Source of the DNA: Thermoplasmatales archaeon
GTDB taxonomy: Archaea > Thermoplasmatota > Thermoplasmata > Methanomassiliicoccales > Methanomethylophilaceae
Reading direction: 5' to 3'
Assembly (NCBI GenBank): GCA_012520845.1
Contig: JAAYNL010000015.1
Location: 186,001-250,000, forward strand
DNA length: 64,000 nt
Shown: in pieces, positions 43,154 through 51,198 of the stretch
Position numbering within the stretch: position 1 is the stretch's first letter
Layout of the letters: each line of letters starts with the position of its first letter
The notes under the pieces: generated by a model
Database searches by the model: none
The model's input: only the letters and a program-made list of their open reading frames with translations
What the model was told of the DNA's origin: nothing
Translations under genes and position numbers: made by a program

Positions 43154-44237
43154 CTATTCCGGCGTGGACGGGTTCACCGTCGATTGCCTGCCCGGCTGCG
43201 GGCTCTGCTGCCTGTGCCAGCCCGAGGTGCTGCCTTTGGAGAGGGCTTATTTCAGGAAAAATCACCCGAAGGCCATGGTCAGGAGCAGGACGTCGCCCGG
43301 GGGATTCGCCCTGGCGCTTAAGAAAGGGCGCGGCAGCTGTGTCTTCCTCGACGGGAGGAAATGCGGCATATACGAAAACAGGCCGACGTTTTGCAGGCAG
43401 TTTCCCTTCCATTTCTATTCCGGCGACAGGATATCCGTTGAGCTGGACCATTCCTGCAGGGGTGTCTGGCAAGGCTCCGGGGCCGACGCCGGCATTGAGG
43501 CCCGGGCGTTGGCGCGGGACTCCATGGACAGGCTCAGGTCCGCGTTGTCGCAGTCCGCCCCGGTGTACGGGGAATTCAGGGAAATCTGCGAGGACGCCGG
43601 GATATGGGAGGACCCCTCCCTGGCTAGGGCCCAGGTTTCCGACAATCTGGGTCTTTTTACAGAACCCTCCGGGCTGGCGTCCGTGATGGCCGTCTCCATG
43701 GGCGATGCGAGGGCGGACCTGTCTGCCCCGCCGGCACCCGCGGGCGTCGACATACTGGGGGAGGCCGCGGATGCCGCCCTCGGGTCCCTGGCGTCGAACG
43801 ACCCCTTCGAATCCCCCGTCTATTGCGGAAAGGACAACAGCTGGAACCTTTTCACCGTCAGGGGCGACGAAGTGGAATGGAGCGTGCTGGACGACGACGG
43901 CGACCTGCACAGGAGGCGGGGGATTCCCGCGGGCGAGGTAAGGATCCCGCCCCTCGACGCCGCCGCCGCGGGCATCCTCTCCGGGTACGTCGCGACCCTC
44001 AATTCGAGGGAGAGCTTCCTCGGATCGGTGTATTACGCCGTGGACGAGTTCGGTTACGACGAACACCTCGCGAACGCGTACCTTGGATCCATGGCCGTCT
44101 CCGTGGCGGACCTGCTTTGGAGGGCCGGCCTGTTGGAAAGGGCCCTGGGCCTTTCCGGGGCCGACCTCATGCGTGAGGCGATAATGTTCTACGACATGGA
44201 CAGGCTGGACTCGCCCACTATCGGTGGCTTCGCCTGA
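43143..44237 (+). CDS. YkgJ-family cysteine-cluster protein, long form
   Basis: 364 residues. The N-terminal CPGCGLCCLCQ and a second CGIYENRPTFCRQFP with a nearby DHSCRGVW form the Zn/Fe-chelating Cys cluster of this family (UPF0153). The C-terminal 250 residues are mostly acidic and helical and are not in the short YkgJ proteins. Starts inside pyrC. Function unknown. Confidence 0.82.
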   Translation: MEIDYSGVDGFTVDCLPGCGLCCLCQPEVLPLERAYFRKNHPKAMVRSRTSPGGFALALKKGRGSCVFLDGRKCGIYENRPTFCRQFPFHFYSGDRISVELDHSCRGVWQGSGADAGIEARALARDSMDRLRSALSQSAPVYGEFREICEDAGIWEDPSLARAQVSDNLGLFTEPSGLASVMAVSMGDARADLSAPPAPAGVDILGEAADAALGSLASNDPFESPVYCGKDNSWNLFTVRGDEVEWSVLDDDGDLHRRRGIPAGEVRIPPLDAAAAGILSGYVATLNSRESFLGSVYYAVDEFGYDEHLANAYLGSMAVSVADLLWRAGLLERALGLSGADLMREAIMFYDMDRLDSPTIGGFA

Positions 44238-44264
44238 GGTCCCGCGCGTACGCCTTAGGGTATC

Positions 44265-44272
44265 TTTTTATA
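44265..44272 (+). promoter_or_regulatory. Promoter of the lsm-rpl37e-purF operon
   Basis: TTTTTATA lies about 35 bases before the lsm ATG, with GGAGG at 44295-44299 as the Shine-Dalgarno. The spacing fits a short leader of about 10-12 bases. Confidence 0.6.
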
Positions 44273-44305
44273 GTGATTCCAATATCGGATTTCGGAGGCC
44301 GTGAA

Positions 44306-44521
44306 ATGAAGAAACCCTTGGACGTGCTGAAGGCATCCCTGAACTCCAACGTGATCGTCGAGCTCAGGTCCGGAAGGCAGTACAGGGGGGTCCTCGACGG
44401 GTACGACATCTACATGAACGTCGTGCTCAAGAAGGCAGAGGAATTCATCAACGGCGAGTCCGTGGGCAGGTTGGGCACGACCATCGTCCGCGGGGACAAC
44501 ATAATCTACGTATCGCCGTGA
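44306..44521 (+). CDS. Sm-like RNA-binding protein (archaeal Lsm/SmAP)
   Basis: 71 residues starting at ATG 44306 after GGAGG. Sm1 motif: [35 protein letters not shown]; Sm2 motif: [12 protein letters not shown]. Forms heptameric rings that bind U-rich RNA. First gene of the conserved archaeal lsm-rpl37e pair. An upstream in-frame ATG (44273) is in the promoter and is ignored. Confidence 0.95.
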   Translation: MKKPLDVLKASLNSNVIVELRSGRQYRGVLDGYDIYMNVVLKKAEEFINGESVGRLGTTIVRGDNIIYVSP

Positions 44522-44534
44522 AGGAGGGAACAAT

Positions 44535-44705
44535 ATGGGAAAGGGCACACCGTCGCAGGGAAAGCACAACAGGTTCAAGACGCACATACCCTGCCGCAGG
44601 TGCGGCAAGCAGTCCTACCACTCCAGGAGGGGCGTCTGCGCCTCCTGCGGGTACGGTAAGACCGCCAAGATAAGGTCCTACAAGTGGGCCAAATCCCAAG
44701 AGTAG
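44535..44705 (+). CDS. rpl37e: 50S ribosomal protein eL37 (L37e), terminating at TAG
   Basis: 56 residues: [20 protein letters not shown] opens the protein, and two CxxC pairs (CRRCGKQ, CASCGYG) form the zinc ribbon. Full length for the family, ending near the usual YKWAK motif. It is the only gene of those examined here that stops with TAG. A strong Shine-Dalgarno (AAGGAGGG) precedes it. Confidence 0.97.
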   Translation: MGKGTPSQGKHNRFKTHIPCRRCGKQSYHSRRGVCASCGYGKTAKIRSYKWAKSQE

Positions 44706-44713
44706 GCGTTCAG

Positions 44714-46141
44714 ATGTCCGGGCCAACGCATCACTGCGGGGTGGCGGGGGTCGTTTCAAAGACGCCCGCCATCGACTACGTGCATAAGGCCCTGAACGTC
44801 ATACAGAACCGCGGCCAGGAATCCTGCGGCATCTCGTATCACGACGGCACCGCCGTGCGCTCCGTGAGGGAACGGGGGCTCGTGAACTGGGCGCTCAGCA
44901 TGGACAACGTCGGCGACGTCACCGCCAACGCCATGATTGGCCACGTGGGCGCAAACGTTTCCGGCTGCTCGGATCTTGCGATGGCCGTGCAGCCGCTTTC
45001 CGTGGAATCCACGTACGGCACCGTCGCCATAGCGTTCAACGGCGACCTGACGAACGCCGCCGAGCTCAGGAAGAAATACCTTTCCGCCGGCTGGTCCTTC
45101 CTCACGGACACGGATGCCGAGATTATGGCCCGCCTTCTTTCCAAGCAGCTGTCCCAGAACGGCGGGGATTGCGTCAAATCGATAAGGGGCATGATGTCCG
45201 AGATCGACGGCGCGTACACCTTGGCGGTGATTATCAACGACAGGGTCTTCGGCGTCAGGGACCCCTACGGTTTCAGGCCCCTTTGCCTCGGCGAGATCGA
45301 CGACGGTTTCATGGTGGTGTCCGAAAGCGCCGCCATAGACGCGGTCAAGGGCAGGATCCTCAGGGACGTTCGCCCCGGGGAGATCGTCGAGATAAACGCC
45401 ACGGGCTACAGGAGCCACCCCATGCAGACCGAGCAGGCGAGGGCCCACTGCGTGTTCGAGTGGGTCTATTTCGCCCGCCCGGATTCCATAATCGACGGCC
45501 AGGAGGTCTACGACGTCAGGAAGAAGATAGGCATCGTCCTGGCGAAGGAGTCCCCGGTAGACGCCGACATCGTGATGCCGGTGCCCGACTCCGGCAGGGC
45601 GCATGCCCTCGGCTACAGCATACAGTCCGGCCTGCAGTACGAGGAGGGTTTCATGAAGAACCGTTTCGTGGACAGGACGTTCATACTCCCGGACAGCGAA
45701 CTCAGGGAGAAGGCGGTCGCCATGAAGATGAACCCCATCCGATCCACCGTCCGCGGCAGGGACATAGTCCTGGTGGACGACAGCATCGTGCGCGGTACCA
45801 CCCTGAAGAGGCTCATATCCCTGCTCAGGGACGCCGGCGCCAATAAGATCCACGTCAGGGTCGGGTGCCCGCCCGTCACCTCCCCGTGCTACTACGGCGT
45901 GGACATGAAGACCCGGGACCAGTTCATCGCCAACTTCCACGGCCTCGAGGAAATCAGGGAAATCCTCGACGCGGACAGTCTGGCTTACATTTCCATAGGC
46001 GGCATGATAGAGGCCGTCGGCATAGACGAGAGGAACCTTTGCCTCGCCTGCGTCAACGGGAAGTACCCCACCGCCGTCGCCGGCGAGAGGCAGAGGTATC
46101 AGTCGACGCTCCAGGCCGACTTCTCGAAGCGTGTCGGCTGA
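44714..46141 (+). CDS. purF: Amidophosphoribosyltransferase
   Basis: First committed step of purine synthesis (PRPP + Gln to phosphoribosylamine). 475 residues. The N-terminal nucleophile is Cys8 after a 7-residue propeptide (MSGPTHH-CGVAGVV). The Ntn glutaminase has NRGQES and the PRTase site is VLVDDSIVRGTTLKRL. A Cys cluster near the C-terminus (ERNLCLACVNGKYPT) fits the 4Fe-4S form of the Bacillus-type enzyme. Confidence 0.95.
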   Translation: MSGPTHHCGVAGVVSKTPAIDYVHKALNVIQNRGQESCGISYHDGTAVRSVRERGLVNWALSMDNVGDVTANAMIGHVGANVSGCSDLAMAVQPLSVESTYGTVAIAFNGDLTNAAELRKKYLSAGWSFLTDTDAEIMARLLSKQLSQNGGDCVKSIRGMMSEIDGAYTLAVIINDRVFGVRDPYGFRPLCLGEIDDGFMVVSESAAIDAVKGRILRDVRPGEIVEINATGYRSHPMQTEQARAHCVFEWVYFARPDSIIDGQEVYDVRKKIGIVLAKESPVDADIVMPVPDSGRAHALGYSIQSGLQYEEGFMKNRFVDRTFILPDSELREKAVAMKMNPIRSTVRGRDIVLVDDSIVRGTTLKRLISLLRDAGANKIHVRVGCPPVTSPCYYGVDMKTRDQFIANFHGLEEIREILDADSLAYISIGGMIEAVGIDERNLCLACVNGKYPTAVAGERQRYQSTLQADFSKRVG

Positions 46142-46148
46142 TCCGGGC

Positions 46149-47501
46149 TCAGAGGAGACCGGCCATGTATATCGGCAGATGCACCACGCCGTCCTTGACC
46201 ATAAGGTCCTTTGGGTACAGTATGTAAGGCTGCCCCACGCGCCCCTTGAATTTCTGCATGAATTTGTCCAAAGAGGAATGTTTCCGGTGGTTGGACGATT
46301 TCACCTCCACTGGGCACACCTTCCTGCCTATCCTTACGAGGAAATCTATTTCCATGGTGTTTTTGCTGTTTTTCTGGTCGCGTCGTGAATAGAAATAAAG
46401 GTTATGGCCGTTGGAGCGGAGCATCTGGGCGACGATGTTTTCCATGAACATCCCCTCGTTTATCCCGAGCTTGTCGAAAAGCATCGATTTGTGCAGTTCG
46501 GCGCTGTCCTCGGGCCTCATGGGAATGGAATGGGAAACGAGGAGGCCGGTGTCGGCCATATAGCACTTGTGCGTGGCATGGTCTAGATTCATCGCGAGGC
46601 CGAACGAAGGGTCCGTGGAGTTGAAGCATCGGTTGACAACGCCGCCTTCGGCAAGCCATATGAAAGCGCTCCCGTGAGACCTCGTTCCGGCCCCGTTACC
46701 CAGCGATGCGAGGTTGAATCTTTTTTCCTTCTTGGACAACTCGGCGGGTATCCTGTCGAAAACGGCCATGACCTTGTCTTCATAACCCTTTGCAAACCTC
46801 GTCACGTCCTCGCGGTAAAGGTTCAAGATACCCCTTTTGATTTCGTCAACCTCGGAGAGATTCCGCGTTTTGGCGAACCTTGCGACTGCCTGGGGCATCC
46901 CCCCCACTATCATGTACGTCCTGAACGAGTTCATCGTCCGTCTATGTATGGCGTCGCCGGAGGGTTTTAGCCTTTCGAACCTGTCCCTCAGGAAAGGCAT
47001 CGTGGTCTTGTCGCCCATCGCCCAAAGGAATTCCTCGAAATCCATGGGATGCAGGGCTAGGCGTTCCTCTTCGGACGGCAATACGATACCCTGTATGTTT
47101 CGTTTTATGGAAAGCAGGGATCCTGTTTCGATGTAGTCGTATCTGCCGTCCTCGACGAGGTATTTTATCAACCCCCTCGCCTTTGGAAACTGCTGCACCT
47201 CGTCAAAGATTATGGCGGATTCCCTTTCGTGCAGGTCGACTTTATAAAACGTCGCCAATCTGAAGAAAAACTCATCGAGATCATGCGAATCCCGTTCGAA
47301 TATGTCCTTGACCTCGGGGTCCACTCTGTTGAAATCTATCAGTATGTGGCTGCGGTATTCGTTTTTTCCAAAGTGGCTGACGAGATGGCTTTTGCCGACG
47401 CGCCTTGCGCCGTCTATGAGAAGCGCGGTGGAACCTTTCCGCTTCTCTTTCCATCGCAACATTTTGTCGTAAGCTTTCCTTTTCATCACGAATTCAACCA
47501 T
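46149..47501 (-). CDS. AAA_14/DUF4143 ATP-binding protein (second family member in window)
   Basis: 450 residues. Walker A is GARRVGKSHLVSHFG, Walker B is AIIFDEVQQFPKARG, sensor region ETGSLLSIKRN. The DUF4143 half follows (ERLALHPMDFEEFLWAMGD, FRTYMIVGGMPQAVARF) with a nuclease-like end (MEIDFLVRIGRKVCPVEVKSS). It lies next to 33-bp repeats, separate from core genes, with lower GC; probably acquired. Starts at 47501 or the ATG at 47486. Confidence 0.88.
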   Translation of the reverse strand: MVEFVMKRKAYDKMLRWKEKRKGSTALLIDGARRVGKSHLVSHFGKNEYRSHILIDFNRVDPEVKDIFERDSHDLDEFFFRLATFYKVDLHERESAIIFDEVQQFPKARGLIKYLVEDGRYDYIETGSLLSIKRNIQGIVLPSEEERLALHPMDFEEFLWAMGDKTTMPFLRDRFERLKPSGDAIHRRTMNSFRTYMIVGGMPQAVARFAKTRNLSEVDEIKRGILNLYREDVTRFAKGYEDKVMAVFDRIPAELSKKEKRFNLASLGNGAGTRSHGSAFIWLAEGGVVNRCFNSTDPSFGLAMNLDHATHKCYMADTGLLVSHSIPMRPEDSAELHKSMLFDKLGINEGMFMENIVAQMLRSNGHNLYFYSRRDQKNSKNTMEIDFLVRIGRKVCPVEVKSSNHRKHSSLDKFMQKFKGRVGQPYILYPKDLMVKDGVVHLPIYMAGLL

Positions 47502-47517
47502 ATTTTTGTATATATTG

Positions 47518-47649
47518 CAATATATAAAAATACATGGAAATTAAGGTTTATGAATATAAAATATACAGGAAAATGAATGTTTATAAATTTAAAATATGCA
47601 GTAAAATGAAGATTAATTAATGTATAATATACAGTAAAATGAAAGTATA
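47518..47649. repeat. Four tandem units with exact 33-bp period upstream of the AAA_14 gene
   Basis: The C of a shared CAGKAAAATGAA-type core falls at 47566, 47599 and 47632, with a fourth diverged copy (CATGGAAATTAA) at 47533, giving a period of 33 bp (three helix turns). Read toward the gene the core is TTCATTTTACTGTATATT. It fills the promoter region of the minus-strand ATPase gene. Confidence 0.85.
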
Positions 47650-47784
47650 TTTAAACGGTGTTTAAATATTGGATATACCGACCGAAAATATGAGTGAAAA
47701 ATGCAGTTGGGCAAGGTTTGCAGGCTGGGACTCAAAACCGCTCTAAAGCAAAGTTTAATAAGGCTAAGCCATTCACGGGATGAA

Positions 47785-47857
47785 GGGCGAGTAGATCAGC
47801 TGGAAGATCGTTACATTGGCATTGTAAAGGCCGCGAGTTCGAATCTCGCCTCGTCCA
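47785..47857 (+). tRNA. tRNA-Ala (anticodon GGC)
   Basis: Acceptor GGGCGAG/CTCGTCC with the G3-U70 wobble that defines tRNA-Ala. Anticodon stem TTACA/TGTAA around TTGGCAT, T-arm GCGAG-TTCGAAT-CTCGC, discriminator A. CCA is not encoded and there is no intron. Confidence 0.94.
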
Positions 47858-47984
47858 CTTCCACTTTACTCTCACGTGACCGCGGTCTCGACCGCACGGT
47901 TCGCCACGTTTTTCAAAACCATCCGAAATTCCTTGTCGGGCATTGTTTCCAATGAACCATAGCCCTTTCTTGATTCATTTTTAT

Positions 47985-48029
47985 TGATACATTAACGATA
48001 CATTAATAAATCATTAAATGATACAATAA
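47985..48029. repeat. 11-bp tandem repeats upstream of the AlbA_2 gene
   Basis: TGATACATTAA (47985-47995), CGATACATTAA (47996-48006), a diverged TAAATCATTAA (48007-48017) and TGATACAATAA (48019-48029) stand head to tail about 15-60 bases before the start. The 11-bp spacing again repeats on one face of the helix. Likely operator for the wHTH of the encoded protein. Confidence 0.8.
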
Positions 48030-48045
48030 ATGGCAGGGATGGGCC

Positions 48046-49305
48046 ATGTCGATGGAGAGCGAGATAGAAAGGGGTCAAGGGGAAACCCTGGCCTTCTGCG
48101 AATCGCCGCCCTCCGCGAACAGGGAGTACCTGGGCACTGTCGTCGCCTTCGCCAACGGCGTGGGCGGGACAATTGTGTTCGGCGTCTCCCCGGATGGCGA
48201 GGCAGTCGGGGTGCCCGAGCGCGATCTGCGTTCGGAGATCTCGGCCCTGGGCGAAGCCGTGTCGGACGCCCGCCTGGAAAACCTCCGCCTCGACGTCGGC
48301 CTGTCGGCTGCATACGGGAAGACGGTAATCGTCTTGGACATAGAGAAGGGAAACCGCAAACCCCATTCCGCCCACCTGGGCGGGAGGGGGAGGGCTTTCG
48401 TCCGCAGGGGCTCCGAAACGGTGGAGGCGGACGCGGGCACCGTGGAAAGGCTGGCCCGAGGGTCGGCGTTCGACGGCGGCGCCTACGTCCCCGCCATGGA
48501 AACGGAATCCCGAAGGGACGATACGGCCAGGCCGGAGCCGGATGGGGGAATCCCATCCAAAACAACTCCATCGGGCCCGGGCCTGGCCGGGGGGACGGAT
48601 GCGGGATGCGCAACCACCAACGCCGAGGCGTTGGCGGGGGCGAATCCGTTCCCCCACGCATTCATCCGTTGCGAAAGGTACGCCGACGACGCTTCGGTGC
48701 CTGTGGAGACGGTGGATTTCAGGGGAAAACTGGTTGCCCAGGTTTCCTCCGCCACGTCGCACATCCTTTCGCGCATCGGCGAGGGGATGGACAGGGAAAC
48801 CGTTTCTGAAGCCCTCGGGAACGCCGTCGTCCACAGGGACTATTCGATCGCGGAGCCGACGGTCGTCAGGATGAGCCCGGACGCCCTCACGGTGGAATCC
48901 CCCGGGCCGTCCGTCGGCAGGCGGGGTTTGTTGGCGAGGGGCAGGTCGTACCCGAGGAACCCGTTGTTGCAGGCGGAGCTGATGCGCTCCGGGTTGCTGT
49001 CCGAAAGGGGTTCAGGCCTGGTTGGAATCCTGGGGAGGCACCCGGCGGCGGCCATATCCGAGACGTTGGGTTCATTTGTTTTGAAAATCCCGGTGCCGAA
49101 ACAGCAACCGGAAAGGCTGAACAAAAACGAGCAGACCATCCTGGCGGAACTCGGCGAGGACGGGACCCTTTCGGCGAGGGAGGTTTCCGAGAGGACGGGC
49201 ATTCCCTACGGCACGGTCCGCAGGCTCATCAACGACATGCGCGTGAACGGGCTGATAACCAGGGAAGGCAGCAGGAAAACCGGGGTCTGGGTCTTGTCTG
49301 GGTAA
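48046..49305 (+). CDS. AlbA_2/Schlafen-type ATP-binding transcriptional regulator
   Basis: 419 residues. The N-terminal AlbA_2 domain (GETLAFCESPPSANREYLGTVVAFANGVGGTIVFGVSPDGEAVGV) is related to the Schlafen core. The centre holds a GHKL-like C-terminal ATPase domain of RecG-like regulators (SEALGNAVVHRDYS...NPLLQAELMRSGLLSERGSGL). The end is a winged helix (SAREVSERTGIPYGTVRRLINDMRVNGLITREG). Solitary accessory regulator with its own repeats upstream. Target unknown. Confidence 0.88.
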   Translation: MSMESEIERGQGETLAFCESPPSANREYLGTVVAFANGVGGTIVFGVSPDGEAVGVPERDLRSEISALGEAVSDARLENLRLDVGLSAAYGKTVIVLDIEKGNRKPHSAHLGGRGRAFVRRGSETVEADAGTVERLARGSAFDGGAYVPAMETESRRDDTARPEPDGGIPSKTTPSGPGLAGGTDAGCATTNAEALAGANPFPHAFIRCERYADDASVPVETVDFRGKLVAQVSSATSHILSRIGEGMDRETVSEALGNAVVHRDYSIAEPTVVRMSPDALTVESPGPSVGRRGLLARGRSYPRNPLLQAELMRSGLLSERGSGLVGILGRHPAAAISETLGSFVLKIPVPKQQPERLNKNEQTILAELGEDGTLSAREVSERTGIPYGTVRRLINDMRVNGLITREGSRKTGVWVLSG

Positions 49306-49336
49306 ACGTTATTTACGTTGCGGCGCATTCCTGGGC

Positions 49337-50233
49337 ATGCTCATAGACGCCCATATCCACATGTGGCACAGGGACGTTATCCCCGATGAAGCCGTTCGAA
49401 GCTACATGGGGCCAACCCTGCAGTTTTTGGAGCAATATGGAAACGTTTTCGATTTCAACCTCGACGACGAGATCCCGTACAGCGACTACTACGTGCCCAT
49501 CGAGAGGCCTCTGTCCGTCATGGACGCCAACGGATACGACCTCGCGGTGGTGCTGATCACCGATTACAGCATGGTGAACGAGGGCCGCATGTCGATACAG
49601 GAATACCACGACTGGGTATTCGACCGCTGTTCCGTCGACGACCGGTTCATGCCCTTCATAGGCGTGGACCCCAACAGGCCAGACGCCTCGGAACTCGTCG
49701 GGAAGCTGTCCAAGAAGCACGATTCCAGGGGCATCAAGCTCTATCCCGCCACCGGGTTCTATCCGGACGACCCCAAATACCTGGATTTCTGGAAGGCGAT
49801 AGAGGATCTGGGTCTTCTCGTGGTTACCCATGCGGGCATGGCGTTGCCGCCCCTTGACGAGAAGTACTGCAGGCCGTCCAATCTCGCTGCGGTGGCAGAG
49901 AGGCACCCTGACACGGACATCATCGTCGCGCACCTCGGCGGGAAGTTCCACGACGAGCTGTACCCGTTGATGGAGGCCCACGAGAACATCCATTCGGACT
50001 GTTCCGCCCTCCAGGCCTGGAACCCGGACGACAGGTCCATGGTCGACAAGAGGCTTTCCGAGGCCATGTCCAGGTTCCCGGACAGGATCGTCTTCGGCAC
50101 CGACTACCCCCTTTACCTGGACCACACGTCCCCGATGCAGTTCATACGCCAAATCAGGGAAGGGGACTGGGGCAACGACGCCGTGAAGGACAAACTCCTC
50201 GGAGGCAACATGGCCCGCCTCCTGGGCATCTGA
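49337..50233 (+). CDS. Amidohydrolase family 2 metal-dependent hydrolase
   Basis: 298 residues, TIM-barrel. HIHMWHRD provides the first metal His pair, GIKLYPATGFYPDDP the mid-barrel, VVTHAGMA and IVAHLGG further ligand strands, and GTDYPL the catalytic Asp. This is the decarboxylase-like group (ACMSD related) of amidohydrolases; substrate not predictable. Transcribed alone. Confidence 0.88.
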   Translation: MLIDAHIHMWHRDVIPDEAVRSYMGPTLQFLEQYGNVFDFNLDDEIPYSDYYVPIERPLSVMDANGYDLAVVLITDYSMVNEGRMSIQEYHDWVFDRCSVDDRFMPFIGVDPNRPDASELVGKLSKKHDSRGIKLYPATGFYPDDPKYLDFWKAIEDLGLLVVTHAGMALPPLDEKYCRPSNLAAVAERHPDTDIIVAHLGGKFHDELYPLMEAHENIHSDCSALQAWNPDDRSMVDKRLSEAMSRFPDRIVFGTDYPLYLDHTSPMQFIRQIREGDWGNDAVKDKLLGGNMARLLGI

Positions 50234-50263
50234 CGTTAAATACCTGTAGAAAGGTGACGTTCC

Positions 50264-50881
50264 ATGGCTCAGGTGGCCTTGGACTGGGACGCGATCACGG
50301 AAACCTTCATGGCCAACAACGGGCCGGAGATACTGCTCGCATTGATCGGTCTCCTCGCGGTTTCCGTCGCAGTGCTTCGCATAAAGGACGGGGAGGACGG
50401 CAACAAATACAGGCTGGCAATGATCCTCGGCACCCTCGTTTCCGTGCTGATGGTCTACATACTGATAGTGCTGGACCTGACCTGGACGACGGCGACGCTG
50501 ATCATCGTGGCCGTGGCGTGCTTCGCCCTGATAATCAGGCCGTTCAGGAAAGTCCACTTCGCGGTGATCCTGGGCCTGATGGTGGTCTGCGTCGTCTACA
50601 TTTACCTGGGTTCCCTGGTCGGGTTCTTCGAGCCCCTGTCCACCGGGTGGCCCCGCATAATCGTGGCGTTCGTCGCCGGCGGCCTGTGCTACGCCATCTT
50701 CAACTTCGCCGAGGCGATAATCGACCTGGTCGGCGGCATCCTCAATTTCGTGCCCATCCTGTTCATACTGGGCCTGATCTGCATCGCCGAGGCCGTCTGC
50801 CTCATTTACACCGGGGACACCATATACCAGCTGTACCTGGCCTACAGGGAGTCGTCGACGCAGGCTCTGGCACATTGGTGA
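50264..50881 (+). CDS. Polytopic membrane protein
   Basis: 205 residues with six hydrophobic helices and short loops, and a Pro/Arg-Lys segment (IRPFRKVHF) between the third and fourth. No family recognised. A TTAAATAC TATA-like element lies 25 bases before the ATG, so it has its own promoter. Confidence 0.72.
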   Translation: MAQVALDWDAITETFMANNGPEILLALIGLLAVSVAVLRIKDGEDGNKYRLAMILGTLVSVLMVYILIVLDLTWTTATLIIVAVACFALIIRPFRKVHFAVILGLMVVCVVYIYLGSLVGFFEPLSTGWPRIIVAFVAGGLCYAIFNFAEAIIDLVGGILNFVPILFILGLICIAEAVCLIYTGDTIYQLYLAYRESSTQALAHW

Positions 50882-50939
50882 CCGCCTAAATCGGCCATGG
50901 TAAACCTTTAAATTATAGGAACCATTGCGTGGGTTGCGT

Positions 50940-51041
50940 GGGCCCGTGGCTTAGCCAGGATATAGCGCTGGCCTTCTAAGCCAGACGCCTCGGGTTCGAA
51001 AGTTCCCCGCAAAGGAGCCGAAACTCCCGACGGGCCCGCCA
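50940..51041 (+). tRNA. tRNA-Arg (anticodon TCT) with a 24-nt T-loop intron (position 59/60); CCA encoded
   Basis: Acceptor GGGCCCG/CGGGCCC with discriminator G and CCA (51039-51041). Anticodon stem CTGGC/GCCAG around loop CTTCTAA gives TCT; variable loop ACGCC. The T-arm is interrupted by an intron at 51001-51024. Flanking it is a perfect bulge-helix-bulge: T-stem TCGGG/CCCGA outside, 4-bp helix TTCG/CGAA, 3-nt bulges AAA and ACT on opposite strands, and inner stem GTTCC/GGAGC. Cutting after the second base of each bulge restores a canonical T-loop TTCGAAT. Confidence 0.93.
51001..51024 (+). other. Intron of tRNA-Arg(TCT), non-canonical site 59/60
   Basis: 24 nt, forming a hairpin with a 7-base loop. 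Boundaries are set by the BHB motif and by recovery of the TTCGAAT T-loop. Confidence 0.9.
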
Positions 51042-51073
51042 AGGCCCACGGGGACGGCAGGAAGGAGAAACAA

Positions 51074-51181
51074 ATGAAGAGAAGTTCACGCGCCTGGAAG
51101 AAACGTGGCAACCAGCGTTGGAAATGGCGCAAGAAGAAGATGAGGAGAAGGAAGAAAGCCCAGCGCATGCGCAAGGCCTGA
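51074..51181 (+). CDS. rpl41e: 50S ribosomal protein eL41 (35 residues)
   Basis: Very basic peptide: MKRSSRAWKKRGNQRW then KWRKKKMRRRKKAQRMRKA, matching the WRKKRMRRLKRKRRKMR core of eL41 across archaea and eukaryotes. ATG at 51074 follows a GGAAGGAG Shine-Dalgarno. Sits between the tRNA-Arg and tRNA-Trp genes, probably on the same transcript. Confidence 0.88.
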   Translation: MKRSSRAWKKRGNQRWKWRKKKMRRRKKAQRMRKA

Positions 51182-51198
51182 TCGTAAACCATTTTACC

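Noticed and set aside
44703-44795. Programmed UAG readthrough of eL37 as a functional extension
   Set aside because: The protein is already full length and the extension overlaps purF in another frame with no conserved sequence; kept only as an observation on stop usage.
47518-47649. 33-bp repeats as a CRISPR array
   Set aside because: Units are contiguous and degenerate, with no unique spacers between identical repeats and no cas genes nearby.
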